This document shows, piece after piece, positions 27,721 to 35,527 of a stretch of DNA of 49,948 nt. The stretch comes from Actinomycetes bacterium (GTDB lineage Bacteria; Actinomycetota; CALGFH01), in contig DASYUT010000067.1 in assembly GCA_036000965.1 (NCBI GenBank), positions 1 through 49,948 on the forward strand, in the 5' to 3' direction. Position numbers and translations under genes: made by a program. Numbering within the stretch: position 1 is the first letter of the stretch; every line of letters begins with the position of its first letter. The notes under the pieces were generated by a model, which ran no database searches, was not told where the DNA came from, and was given only the letters and a program-made list of their open reading frames with translations.

Positions 27721-28825
27721 ACTGGCGCTGAGGGCCGGGCCGGACAGCGCTGAGGGGCGAGCCGGGCGCAGGCGGGCGGCTCTGAGGGGCGAGCCGGGCG
27801 CGGGCGGACGCGGCCTGGTCCCCGGGTGACAGCCAGCCGGCGTCCTCCTCGCCGAGCGCCCCGGTCAACCCCCGGGCCGCGGCGGCCCGGCCGAGCACGA
27901 CGACGTAGGCGAGGAAGGCGGCCTCTGCGACCACGCCGATGCCGACCCGGGCGAAGGTGGGCCAGGGCCGGCCGGTGACGAAGCCCTCGATCGCGCCGGC
28001 GACGGCGAAGGCCACGATGAGCCCGAGCACGATCACCACCGCCCGCCTGCCCTCCTCGGCCAGCGCGGCCGCGCGACCGCGGTCGCCAGGGTCGATCAGG
28101 GTCCAGCCGAGCCGCAGGCCGGCGGCGCCGGCAACGAACACGCTGGTGAGCTCCAGCAGGCCGTGGGGCAGGACCAGGCCCCAGAACTTGGGCGACTGGC
28201 CCACAGCCGCGAACAGGCCGGCCACCAGCCCGAGCTGGGCGCCGTTGCTTACCAGCACGTAGGCGGTGCCGACGCAGAACAGGACGCCCAGGGCGAACGC
28301 GACGAACGCGACCTGCACGTTGTTGCTGAACACCTGGGACGCGAACGCGCCGGCCGGCTCGGACGAGTAGTAGGCCTCGAAGTCGCGGTTGACGTAGGCC
28401 TCGCGCACGGCGGGCGGGCCGAGCGCCTCGACCGCGGCGGCCGAGCGGCTGATCCAGATGCCGATGGCGAGCGCCGGGACCAGGCTGAGCAGGGTCGCGG
28501 CGAGCACGAAGTGGCGCAGGTGCCACACGGCGGCCGGGAACGTGCTGGTGAAGAAGCGCCCGAGCACGCGCAGGGTGCGCGGCCGGTTGCCGTAGACCAC
28601 CGCGGCCGACCGGGCGACCAGCCCGCTCAGCTTGGCGGTGAGGGCGGGGTCGCGGTAGTAGGTCTGCGCGTAGGACAGGTGGCTGGCGACCCGCTGGTAG
28701 AGGCGGACCAGCTCGTCGAGCTCGGCGGCGGGCAGCCGGCCCACGCCGCGCTGGGCGCGGCCGGTCAGCTCGGCCAGCCGGGCCCAGACGGGCCCGTTGA
28801 CGGCGATGTAGCGGTCGATGTCCAC
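27713..28825 (-). CDS. SpoIIM-type (DUF95) stage II sporulation M family membrane protein
   Basis: The 370-residue protein is a multi-pass membrane protein of the DUF95 family named for SpoIIM, though the homologue in non-sporulating actinobacteria belongs to the MoxR/DUF58/RDD module. An N-terminal helical cytoplasmic region (about 1-90, ELDELVRLYQRVASHLSYAQT) precedes five or six membrane helices. The typical family motif FSNNVQVAFVAFALGVLFCVGTAYVL is at about 168-193 and LPHGLLELTSVFVAGAAGLRLG at about 218-240. ATG 28825 fits. The last 35 residues are Pro/Ser-rich and partly repeat-encoded, overlapping the DUF58-end repeats. It converges on DUF58. Confidence 0.9.
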   Translation of the reverse strand: MDIDRYIAVNGPVWARLAELTGRAQRGVGRLPAAELDELVRLYQRVASHLSYAQTYYRDPALTAKLSGLVARSAAVVYGNRPRTLRVLGRFFTSTFPAAVWHLRHFVLAATLLSLVPALAIGIWISRSAAAVEALGPPAVREAYVNRDFEAYYSSEPAGAFASQVFSNNVQVAFVAFALGVLFCVGTAYVLVSNGAQLGLVAGLFAAVGQSPKFWGLVLPHGLLELTSVFVAGAAGLRLGWTLIDPGDRGRAAALAEEGRRAVVIVLGLIVAFAVAGAIEGFVTGRPWPTFARVGIGVVAEAAFLAYVVVLGRAAAARGLTGALGEEDAGWLSPGDQAASARARLAPQSRPPAPGSPLSAVRPGPQRQSS

Positions 28826-28905
28826 CGGCCGATTCTACGGGTGGCGCCACCCGGCGCGGTGGAGCCAGCCCGAGGAGCGACCGCTCGCACCGGCACGGAC
28901 GGGCG

Positions 28906-29646
28906 TTAGAAGAACCGCAGCGGGATGACCTCGAACGGCACCGCGAGCCTGCAGCCGAGCCTCGTCCCGGCCGCGCGGGCGAAGCTCTCGAGGAACTCCT
29001 CCGGGTCGGGGCTGTCCGCACCAAGGCCCGCCAGGTAGGCCTCGTGGGCGCGGAGCGACGCCATCCCGACGGCGAAGGTCCCGCCAACGTCGACGGCGTG
29101 CCCGGCCTGCGGCGAGCCGGCCACCCACACCGCGCGCACCCCGTTCCAGGGCTCGGCGCCGCCGTCGGAGAACACCCAGCGGTTGCCGGCGTCCCGGGCG
29201 GCGTCGAGGGCCGCGCGCCCGACCGCGACGTGGTCGGCCTGGTTGGGGAAGACACCGCCCCAGGTGTCGCGGAAGTTCCCGGTGACCACGATCTCGGGAC
29301 GGTGCCGGCGGATGACGTGGGCGAGGTCGCGGCGCAGCGGCACGCCGTACTCGACCACCCCGTCGGGGTGGCCGAGGAACTCCACCGCGTGCACGCCGAC
29401 GAGCCGGGCCGACTCACGCTCCTCGGCCTCGCGGACCGGTCCGGCCTTGTCGGGCGGCATCGCGTCGATGCCTGCCTCGCCGCTGGTGACCAGGCAGTAC
29501 GCCACCTCCTTGCCCTGCGCGGTCCAGCGGGCGACAGCGGCCGCCCCGCCGTACTCGATGTCGTCGGGGTGGGCGACGATCACGAGCGCCCGCTGCCAGT
29601 CCTCCGGCAGCGGCTCGTAGGGCGCTGGCGCGTTCTCCACGGTCAT
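28906..29646 (-). CDS. PIG-L family deacetylase
   Basis: The protein is a zinc-dependent N-acetylglucosamine-type deacetylase of the LmbE/PIG-L fold, 246 residues long. The zinc motif AHPDD is at 25-29 (VIVAHPDDIEYGG). EFLGHPDGVVEYG and the later QADHVAVGRAALDAARDAG supply further metal or active-site residues, including the downstream His. In actinobacteria close relatives act in mycothiol (MshB, Mca) or other sugar pathways; this one is shorter than Mca and the substrate cannot be decided. ATG 29646 has GGGAGG just upstream. It stands alone between the SpoIIM-like gene and the divergent RDD gene. Confidence 0.88.
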   Translation of the reverse strand: MTVENAPAPYEPLPEDWQRALVIVAHPDDIEYGGAAAVARWTAQGKEVAYCLVTSGEAGIDAMPPDKAGPVREAEERESARLVGVHAVEFLGHPDGVVEYGVPLRRDLAHVIRRHRPEIVVTGNFRDTWGGVFPNQADHVAVGRAALDAARDAGNRWVFSDGGAEPWNGVRAVWVAGSPQAGHAVDVGGTFAVGMASLRAHEAYLAGLGADSPDPEEFLESFARAAGTRLGCRLAVPFEVIPLRFF

Positions 29647-29820
29647 CGGGCCTCCCTCGTCCGAACGCCGGCATCGTCGCAGACCGCCGTCCCATCGGTC
29701 CACCGCGGCCGGCCCGGCGGATCGACCAGACCGGCAGGCGGCGGTCGCGCGGAGGTGGACGGGGGCGGTACGGTGCGCACGGAGTCCACGCGCCCGGCGC
29801 GAGCCGCGGCACGCACCGCG

Positions 29821-29883
29821 GCCTGACCCGACACCGCCGCAGCCTGACCCGACACCGCCGCGGCCTGACCCGACACCGCCGGA
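29821..29883. repeat. 21-bp tandem repeat, three copies
   Basis: Units begin GCCTGACCCGACACCGCCG at 29821, 29842 and 29863. The last runs into the GGAGGGGGAAG ribosome site of the RDD gene. The repeat lies in the divergent promoter region between the deacetylase and RDD genes. Confidence 0.9.
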
Positions 29884-29900
29884 GGGGGAAGCGAACACAG

Positions 29901-30905
29901 ATGGCGCAGGTCGAGCCGACCCGGATGGTGACCCCCGAGGCGGTCGCCCTGGAGTTCCGCACCGCCAACATCGGCTCGCGGATCCTCGCGTACTTCCTCG
30001 ACCAGCTGATCGTCACCGCCGGGCTGTTCCTGCTCCTGTTGGCGATCGCCCTGATCGGCAGCGTGGCCGGCTCCGACCTGCCCCAGTGGAGCGGGCTCGC
30101 GCTCGTGGTGGTGCTCCTGCCGAGCTGGTTCTTCGGCTACTTCATCGCCTTCGAGACGCTGTGGCGGGGGCGGACGCCCGGCAAGGCCGCGCTCGGCCTG
30201 CGGGTCGTCACCCGGGAGGGCGCGCCGGTCAGGTTCAGGCACGCCGCCATCCGGGCCCTGCTCGGCCTGGTCGACTTCTTCCTCGGGCTCGGGTTCTTCG
30301 CCGTGGTGTTCATCCTGTTCACCCGGGACAACCAGCGGCTCGGCGACCTGGTCGCGGGCACGCTGGTCCTGCGTGAGCGCAGCGGCCTGGCCGCCCCGGT
30401 CCCGGTCAGCTTCGCGCCGCCGCCCGGCTACGAGTCCTACACCGCCACGCTCGACGTGACCCGGCTCACCACCCAGGAGTACCAGACGGTGCGCAGCTTC
30501 CTGCTGCGGGCGCCGAGCCTCCCACTCGCGCCCAGGGTCGCGCTCGCCCAGCAGCTCGCCGGGCCGCTCGCGAGCCGCCTGCGACCGCCGCCCCCGCCCG
30601 GGGTCTCCCCCGAGGTGTTCCTCGGGTGCGTCGCCGCGGCCTACCAGCAGCGCCAGCGCGCGAGCGTGGCCCAGCGCCAGCCGGGCGCTGGCCCGGCGCT
30701 CCCGCCACCCAGGCCGCCGACGCCGGAGCGGCAGCCGACCGCGCCCCTGCCGGGTGCCGCGGCATGGCCGTCTCAAGGTCCCGGTCCCAGGCCGGGTGGT
30801 CCGCCGCCGGCTCCCCCGCCCGGGCCGCCACCCGCCCCGCTACCGGAGCCATCGCCCGCCCCCCGGCCAGCGCCGGAGCCCGGCGGCTTCGTCCCGCCGG
30901 CATAG
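29901..30905 (+). CDS. RDD-family membrane protein
   Basis: The 334-residue protein has an RDD domain at about 20-155: TANIGSRILAYFLDQLIVT (Arg and paired Asp pattern), two hydrophobic segments (about 32-55 and 62-84), TPGKAALGLRVV, a third helix around LVDFFLGLGFFAVVFILF and the closing NQRLGDLVAGTLVLRE. The C-terminal half is a Pro-rich disordered tail. Members of the family are membrane proteins associated with MoxR modules or transport. ATG 29901 has GGAGGGGG about 12 bases upstream. In other actinobacteria the RDD, SpoIIM, DUF58 and MoxR genes are clustered, as here. Confidence 0.9.
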   Translation: MAQVEPTRMVTPEAVALEFRTANIGSRILAYFLDQLIVTAGLFLLLLAIALIGSVAGSDLPQWSGLALVVVLLPSWFFGYFIAFETLWRGRTPGKAALGLRVVTREGAPVRFRHAAIRALLGLVDFFLGLGFFAVVFILFTRDNQRLGDLVAGTLVLRERSGLAAPVPVSFAPPPGYESYTATLDVTRLTTQEYQTVRSFLLRAPSLPLAPRVALAQQLAGPLASRLRPPPPPGVSPEVFLGCVAAAYQQRQRASVAQRQPGAGPALPPPRPPTPERQPTAPLPGAAAWPSQGPGPRPGGPPPAPPPGPPPAPLPEPSPAPRPAPEPGGFVPPA

Positions 30906-31026
30906 CCTCACCGGGCCGCGCGGCTCTGGCCGTCACCTGGCACCTCGGCCACCCGGCCGGGCATGCGTCCCGCGGGCCTGTGGACACCGCCTGGACGAGC
31001 TGGCGGGCAGGCGGGAGGATCGGGGC

Positions 31027-31548
31027 ATGGGATACGACCTGACCGGCCTGATCGGTGCGCCAGGGATCCTGCGCCCCGGGGTGGCGGCCGTGCCCGGCGC
31101 CAGGGTCGTCGGGCTCGACGCCGGGCTCGCGCTCGTCCCGCTCACCGGGCCGGTGCTGGCCGCGGTCCGGGCCATGGGCGCCCCCGGGAACGCCTGGCCG
31201 CTGTCCGGCTTCCGCCAGCTCACGCCCGAGGTGGCGCGCTGGGCCGCCAGCCTCTCGGCGGGCGGGCCGGTTCTCTACGCCGAAGCCGAGTTCTTCGCAG
31301 GGTCCGGCGCCCAGGCGGCGATCGGCTGGCGGGACCGGGAGGTGTGGTTCGGGCCGCTGCGCACCCGGACCCCGGACGAGCACCGCAAGGGGTTCGCGGT
31401 GGCGTCCGGGCCGGGGTTCCGCGGGATGGCGATCAACGCCGGTCTGCGGCAGCTGGGCGTCCGCGCACCGCCGGACGGTGAGCCGTGGATGGACGAGTTC
31501 TGGGCCGCCGGGCTCGCCCGGCAGCGTTCGACCGACGACTGGGCCTGA
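31027..31548 (+). CDS. Unrecognised small protein
   Basis: I do not recognise this 173-residue protein. It begins MGYDLTGLIGAPGILR, is rich in Gly and Ala and contains beta-alpha stretches such as VLYAEAEFFAGSGAQAAIGWRD and VWFGPLRT. The C-terminal helix ends with the acidic DDWA. No signal peptide, membrane helix or metal motif is visible. ATG 31027 has GGAGG about nine bases upstream, which supports a real gene. It sits alone between the RDD gene and the terminator at 31677. An immunity-like SMI1/SUKH or SMI1-related fold would be a guess. Confidence 0.65.
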   Translation: MGYDLTGLIGAPGILRPGVAAVPGARVVGLDAGLALVPLTGPVLAAVRAMGAPGNAWPLSGFRQLTPEVARWAASLSAGGPVLYAEAEFFAGSGAQAAIGWRDREVWFGPLRTRTPDEHRKGFAVASGPGFRGMAINAGLRQLGVRAPPDGEPWMDEFWAAGLARQRSTDDWA

Positions 31549-31640
31549 CCGGGGGCGGGGCCGGCCTGTCCCGGTCTGACCCGGGACCGGGCCGGCCTGA
31601 CCCGGGACCGGGCCGGCCTGAGCGGGGCCGGGGCCGGGCC
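31547..31640. repeat. 21-bp tandem repeat just after the preceding gene
   Basis: CTGACCCGGGACCGGGCCGGC occurs at 31576 and 31597, with degenerate versions at 31545 (overlapping the gene's own TGA) and 31618. TGA is part of each unit, so the stop-codon context is repeated. Confidence 0.75.
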
Positions 31641-31676
31641 GGCGTCACCGGAAGCGAGCCTGCATGCCGCAACGCA

Positions 31677-31706
31677 GCGGGCCCTCACCGGAGGGTGAGG
31701 GCCCGC
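31677..31706. terminator. Strong hairpin between convergent genes
   Basis: GCGGGCCCTCACC (31677-31689) pairs perfectly over 13 bases with GGTGAGGGCCCGC (31694-31706) across a GGAG loop. It lies between the plus-strand gene ending at 31548 and the minus-strand sahH ending at 31723 and can stop transcription from either side. U-rich tails are weak on both sides, as is common at high GC. Confidence 0.75.
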
Positions 31707-31722
31707 GTGGTGCCGGGGTTGA

Positions 31723-32976
31723 TCAGGTGCCTTCGGTCCAGGAGTGCAGGTACTCGACCTGGACGTCGGTCAGGGTGTCGATCTCGATGCCCATGGTGGC
31801 CAGCTTGACCCGGGCCACCTCGGCGTCGATCTCGGCCGGGACGTCGTGGACGCGGACCTCGAGCTCCTCCTGGCGGGCCAGCCACTCGAGCGAGAGGGCC
31901 TGGTCGGCGAAGGACATGTCCATGACCGCGGCCGGGTGCCCCTCGGCGGCGCCCAGGTTGACCAGGCGGCCCTCGGCGAGCAGGTTGATGCGGCGGCCGT
32001 CGGGGAGCTGGAACTCGTCGACGTTCTCGCGCACCCGGGTCACCGAGGCGGCCAGCTCGCGCAGGGCGACCTTGTCGATCTCGACGTCGAAGTGGCCGGA
32101 GTTGGCGATGACCACGCCGTCCCGCATCACCTCGAAGTGCTCGCGGCGGAGGATGTCGCGGTCGCCGGTGACCGTGACGACCACGTCGGCCTCGCGGGCC
32201 GCCTCGGCCATCGGGGCGACCCGGTAGCCCTCCATGGCCGCCTCGAGCGCGCGCACCGGGTCGACCTCGGTGACCACGACCTTGGCCCCGAGGCCGCGGG
32301 CGCGCATGGCCAGGCCCTTGCCGCAGTAGCCGAACCCGGCGACCACGAAGGTCGTGCCGGCCAGCAGCAGGTTGGTCGCGCGAAGGATGCCGTCGATGGT
32401 CGACTGGCCGGTGCCGTAGCGGTTGTCGAACAGGTGCTTGGTCGGGGTGTCGTTGACCGCGATGATCGGGTAGGCGAGGGCGCGCTCGCGCTCCATCTGG
32501 CGGAGGCGGATGACGCCCGTGGTGGTCTCCTCGGTGCCCACGCGGATCTCGCCGAGCTGGTCCTTGCGCCTGGTGTGGAGCAGGGTGACCAGGTCGCAGC
32601 CGTCGTCCATGGTGACGTTCGGGCGGGTGTCGAGCGCCGCCTCGAGGTGGGCGTAGTAGCCGGCGTTGTCCACCCCGCGGCGGGCGAACACGTCGATGCC
32701 GTAGTGCCTGACCAGCCCGGCGGCCGTGTCGTCCTGGGTCGACAGGGGGTTGGAGGCACAGAGGACGACGGTGGCGCCACCCGCCTTGAGCGTCCGCATC
32801 AGGTTCGCCGTCTCGGTGGTCACGTGCAGGCAGGCCGCCACCTTGAGGCCGGTCAGCGGCTGCTCCTTCTCGAAGCGGGCGCGGATGTCGCGCAGCACCG
32901 GCATGTGCCGGTCGGCCCACTCGATGCGCAGGCGGCCCTCGTCGGCGAGGGCGATGTCAGTCACGTCGTAGGGCAA
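31723..32976 (-). CDS. ahcY: S-adenosylhomocysteine hydrolase
   Basis: The enzyme splits S-adenosylhomocysteine into adenosine and homocysteine with bound NAD, clearing methylation by-product. In 417 residues the NAD loop GFGYCGKG is at 214-221, substrate/NAD region TETANL near 54-59, [18 protein letters not shown] near 175-192 and SGHFDVEI near the NAD side. The TTG start at 32976 has GAGGAGG just upstream. It is a short form: the insertion found in the larger bacterial/mycobacterial enzymes and the C-terminal Tyr tail are absent, and it ends [11 protein letters not shown], like the thermophilic/archaeal type. It stands as a single minus-strand gene before the terminator. Confidence 0.95.
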   Translation of the reverse strand: MPYDVTDIALADEGRLRIEWADRHMPVLRDIRARFEKEQPLTGLKVAACLHVTTETANLMRTLKAGGATVVLCASNPLSTQDDTAAGLVRHYGIDVFARRGVDNAGYYAHLEAALDTRPNVTMDDGCDLVTLLHTRRKDQLGEIRVGTEETTTGVIRLRQMERERALAYPIIAVNDTPTKHLFDNRYGTGQSTIDGILRATNLLLAGTTFVVAGFGYCGKGLAMRARGLGAKVVVTEVDPVRALEAAMEGYRVAPMAEAAREADVVVTVTGDRDILRREHFEVMRDGVVIANSGHFDVEIDKVALRELAASVTRVRENVDEFQLPDGRRINLLAEGRLVNLGAAEGHPAAVMDMSFADQALSLEWLARQEELEVRVHDVPAEIDAEVARVKLATMGIEIDTLTDVQVEYLHSWTEGT

Positions 32977-33104
32977 GGATCCTCCTCGGGGGCAGATGCG
33001 ACGGCACGCCGGCGCTCATGCTGGTGCCGCTGGTTGACTGCTCAGTCTGCCCGACAGCCACCCCTTGACTCAACTACGCGCGCCGGCGTGTGCTCGCACA
33101 GCTC

Positions 33105-33236
33105 CCCCAACGGCGCCTGGGCCGTTGTCGGCGCCGCCCCCAACAGCGCCTGTGCCGTTGTCGGTGCCGGCCGGCGGGTCCACCAGGAAGTCGCTCCCCA
33201 CGGCCCCCAGCAGCACCTGTGCCATGGCCGGCCGGC
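33105..33236. repeat. 33-bp repeats downstream of pnp
   Basis: CCCCAACGGCGCCTG-type units begin at 33105 and 33138 with several differences, and a more diverged copy (CCCCAGCAGCACCTGTGCC) begins at 33205. They fill the gap between sahH and the 3' end of pnp. Confidence 0.75.
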
Positions 33237-33241
33237 CCCGG

Positions 33242-34054
33242 TCAGGCAGCGGCGGCCGGGAGCAGGGAGAGCACGACCTCGCGGAAGCGGGGGCGGATGC
33301 GCGCGGCGACCTCGAGGACCTCGGCGTGGCTGGTCGGGGTGCCGCCAGGCCGGTGCACGTTGGTGATCGCCGAGATAGCCGCCACCCGCATCCCGTGGGC
33401 GCGGGCGGCGATCACCTCAGGCACGGTGGACATGCCCACCGCGTCGGCGCCCCAGGTCCGGAACATGGCGATCTCGGCCGGGGTCTCGTAGGAGGGTCCG
33501 GCAGCGGCCAGGTACACGCCCTGGTGGACGGGGATGCTGGCCGCCGCCGCGTGACGCAGGGCCTCGTCCCGCAGGGCCGCGTCGTAGGCGCCGGCCAGGT
33601 CCACGAAGGCCGGCTCGCCCCGCAGCGGGTTGTCGAACAGGAAGTTGATGTGGTCGGTCAGGACCATCAGGTCGGCCGGCTTGAAGTCCTGGTTCAGGCC
33701 ACCGGCCGCGTTGGTGGCGACTAGCGCACGGCAGCCCAGCTCGGCGGCCACCCGGGTCGCGAAGGCGACCTCGGCGGCGGAGTACCCCTCGTAGGTGTGG
33801 ACCCTGCCGGCCTGGACGAGCACCGGGACCCCGGCCAGCCGGCCCGCGACCAGCGCGCCCGCATGCCCGGGCACCCTGGGCACCGGCATGCCTGGTACCT
33901 CGGCGGCGGGCACGACGACCGCACCCTCGACCTCCTCGGCCAGGTCGCCCAGGCCCGACCCGAGCACCAGTGACACCGCCGGCTTCTCGGGCAGCCGCGA
34001 CGCGAGTGACCCGGCCGCGGTGGTGACCGCCTCGGGGACCGCGGGCCCGCTCAC
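33242..34054 (-). CDS. Purine-nucleoside phosphorylase
   Basis: The enzyme cleaves inosine or guanosine with phosphate to free the base and ribose 1-phosphate. The 270-residue protein is a class I (trimeric) type: VLGSGLGDLAEEVEG near the phosphate site, VHTYEGYSAAEVAFATRV, LVATNAAGGLNQDFKPADLMVLTDHIN, the purine site SYETPAEIAMFRTWGADAVGMSTVPE and the Asn in ISAITN. GTG 34054 overlaps the stop of the SIS gene (GTGA), so it is translationally coupled. It closes a minus-strand unit mutase-Trm112-SIS-pnp. Its TGA lies next to the tandem repeats. Confidence 0.93.
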   Translation of the reverse strand: MSGPAVPEAVTTAAGSLASRLPEKPAVSLVLGSGLGDLAEEVEGAVVVPAAEVPGMPVPRVPGHAGALVAGRLAGVPVLVQAGRVHTYEGYSAAEVAFATRVAAELGCRALVATNAAGGLNQDFKPADLMVLTDHINFLFDNPLRGEPAFVDLAGAYDAALRDEALRHAAAASIPVHQGVYLAAAGPSYETPAEIAMFRTWGADAVGMSTVPEVIAARAHGMRVAAISAITNVHRPGGTPTSHAEVLEVAARIRPRFREVVLSLLPAAAA

Positions 34055-35289
34055 GGCCGCGCCCCGAGCCCCTCGCCCCGCCGGGCCTCCCCTGCTCCAG
34101 GCGGTGGGCCGCCGCCCGCTCCAGGCCGTACTGCCCCGCCCGCTCCAGGCCGTACTGCCCCGCCCGCTCCAAGCCGTGGGGCGCCGCCCGCTCCAGGCGG
34201 TGGGGCCCCGCCCGCTCCGGGCGAGTTGACCTCGCGCGCTCCGGCGGCCAGGGCCGCTTTCACCCGGTCGATGGTGGCGATCGTGGACGGGTCGACGCCG
34301 CGGGCGATACCGAGGTAGGTGGAGGTGAAGTCGGCGAAGGCGACCAGGCGGGCCAGGCGGGCCAGCGGGACGGCGTCCCCGGACTGGCGCACGATCGGGT
34401 CGGCCCCGAGCGCCTCGCGCACGGCCGCCAGCCGCAGCCCGTCGCGCTGGTGCTCGCCGGGCGGGTCGCGGAGCAGGACCAGCTCGCGGCCGGGGCCGAG
34501 GCCGGGCTCGAGCCCCATCACGTCGTTGTGGTCGGCCTCCGGCACGGCGGCCGAGACCACCGAGACCTTGGCGTTCTCGTTGCACTGGGTCCGGAACCGG
34601 GTCGCGGCGACCACGCCGAGCTGCCCTGTCCCCCACACCACCGGGAGCTTGCCGGCCAGGCGGAGGGCGGCCTGCTTGGCGGGGTTGGCCGCGGTCGGGA
34701 CCGCGGGACCGAGCTCGGCCGCCTCGGCGTCGAGCGCGTCGGCGGCGGCGGCAACCTGCGACCGGAGCGGCCGGAGCACCCCGGCCGCCTCGGCGGCGGA
34801 CAGCACGGGCACGACCAGGGACCAGAAGGCGGCCCTGGGCTGGCTGCCGCCCTCGACGAGCACCAAGGGGGCGCTGCGGTCCTTGGCGAGCTCGGCCAGG
34901 CGACCGCCGGAGGCGACCGCGACCAGCCGGGCGCCGGCCTTCAGCCCCTGCTCGACCGCTGACAGGGTCTCGTCGGTGTTGCCGGAGTACGACACCGCGA
35001 CCAGCAGCGTGCCCGGCCCCACGAAGGCGGGGAGGCGGTCGCCCTTGACGGTCACCACCGGCGCGGTCGACTCGGCGAAGGCGAGTGCGGCGAGCGCGTC
35101 GCCGGCCACCCCCGAGCCACCCATGCCGGCGACCACGACCGTGTCGGGCATCGGCCCGACCAGCGCGGCCTGCTCGGCAAGGGCGCCAGCGGCCCGGGCC
35201 TGCGCACCGGCCCCGGCGACCGCGGCCAGCATGCCCCACGGGTCGGCCGCGGCCAGGGCGGCCGGGTCGTCGAGGTCGGCCTGCGTCAC
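34051..35289 (-). CDS. SIS-domain phosphoglucose/phosphomannose isomerase-type protein
   Basis: The 412-residue protein has two SIS domains (about 40-170 and 200-330): VVVAGMGGSGVAGDAL, LLVAVSYSGNTDETLSAVEQG and later TRFRTQCNENAKV with the catalytic Glu-Asn-type residues, then HNDVMGLE. This is the bifunctional PGI/PMI type (also the Rv3256c position in mycobacteria), which isomerises fructose 6-phosphate to glucose or mannose 6-phosphate. GTG 35289 overlaps the Trm112-type gene stop (GTGA). The C-terminal 50 residues are repeats of GAGGAxRPG-type units and probably disordered. It stands next to a phosphomanno/glucomutase, consistent with sugar-nucleotide supply. Confidence 0.85.
   Translation of the reverse strand: MTQADLDDPAALAAADPWGMLAAVAGAGAQARAAGALAEQAALVGPMPDTVVVAGMGGSGVAGDALAALAFAESTAPVVTVKGDRLPAFVGPGTLLVAVSYSGNTDETLSAVEQGLKAGARLVAVASGGRLAELAKDRSAPLVLVEGGSQPRAAFWSLVVPVLSAAEAAGVLRPLRSQVAAAADALDAEAAELGPAVPTAANPAKQAALRLAGKLPVVWGTGQLGVVAATRFRTQCNENAKVSVVSAAVPEADHNDVMGLEPGLGPGRELVLLRDPPGEHQRDGLRLAAVREALGADPIVRQSGDAVPLARLARLVAFADFTSTYLGIARGVDPSTIATIDRVKAALAAGAREVNSPGAGGAPPPGAGGAPRLGAGGAVRPGAGGAVRPGAGGGPPPGAGEARRGEGLGARP
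34094..34221. repeat. 24-bp tandem repeat, six copies, in the SIS gene 3' end
   Basis: The core GCTCCAG starts at 34094, 34118, 34142, 34166 (GCTCCAA), 34190 and 34214 (GCTCCGG), an exact 24-base period. The frame is kept, so it encodes eight-residue repeats at the C terminus, ending about 40 bases before the stop codon. Confidence 0.9.
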
Positions 35290-35465
35290 TTGGCCGGTTC
35301 CGGCTTCTCGGCCTCGTCGACCAGCATGACGGGGATGTCGTCGCGGACCGGGTAGCGGTAGTGGCACTCGCGGCACTCGATGACCTGCTCGGCCTCCTTG
35401 TAGTCGACCTCGCCCCGGCAGTTGGGGCAGGCGAGGATCGCGAGCAGGTCCTTGTCGATCGCCAT
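35286..35465 (-). CDS. Trm112-like zinc-ribbon protein
   Basis: This 59-residue protein has paired CxxC motifs at C13-x2-C16 (LACPNCRGEV) and C31-x2-C34 (IECRECHYRYPV) followed by RDDIPVMLVDEA, the UPF0434/Trm112 pattern. Family members act as small partners that stabilise methyltransferases or sit beside sugar enzymes in bacteria. ATG 35465 has AAGGAG seven bases upstream. It overlaps the SIS gene as GTGA and follows the mutase by 62 bases. Confidence 0.9.
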   Translation of the reverse strand: MAIDKDLLAILACPNCRGEVDYKEAEQVIECRECHYRYPVRDDIPVMLVDEAEKPEPAK

Positions 35466-35527
35466 GGCTTGGCTCCTTGTCGACATGGCCCCGGCCGGGA
35501 TGGACCGGCCGGGCCGGGTTGGTGCTG

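Noticed and set aside
32977-33060. Possible S-adenosylhomocysteine riboswitch upstream of sahH (CCGAGGAGG near the start)
   Set aside because: The match is the ribosome binding site; the remaining conserved elements of the SAH riboswitch are not visible.
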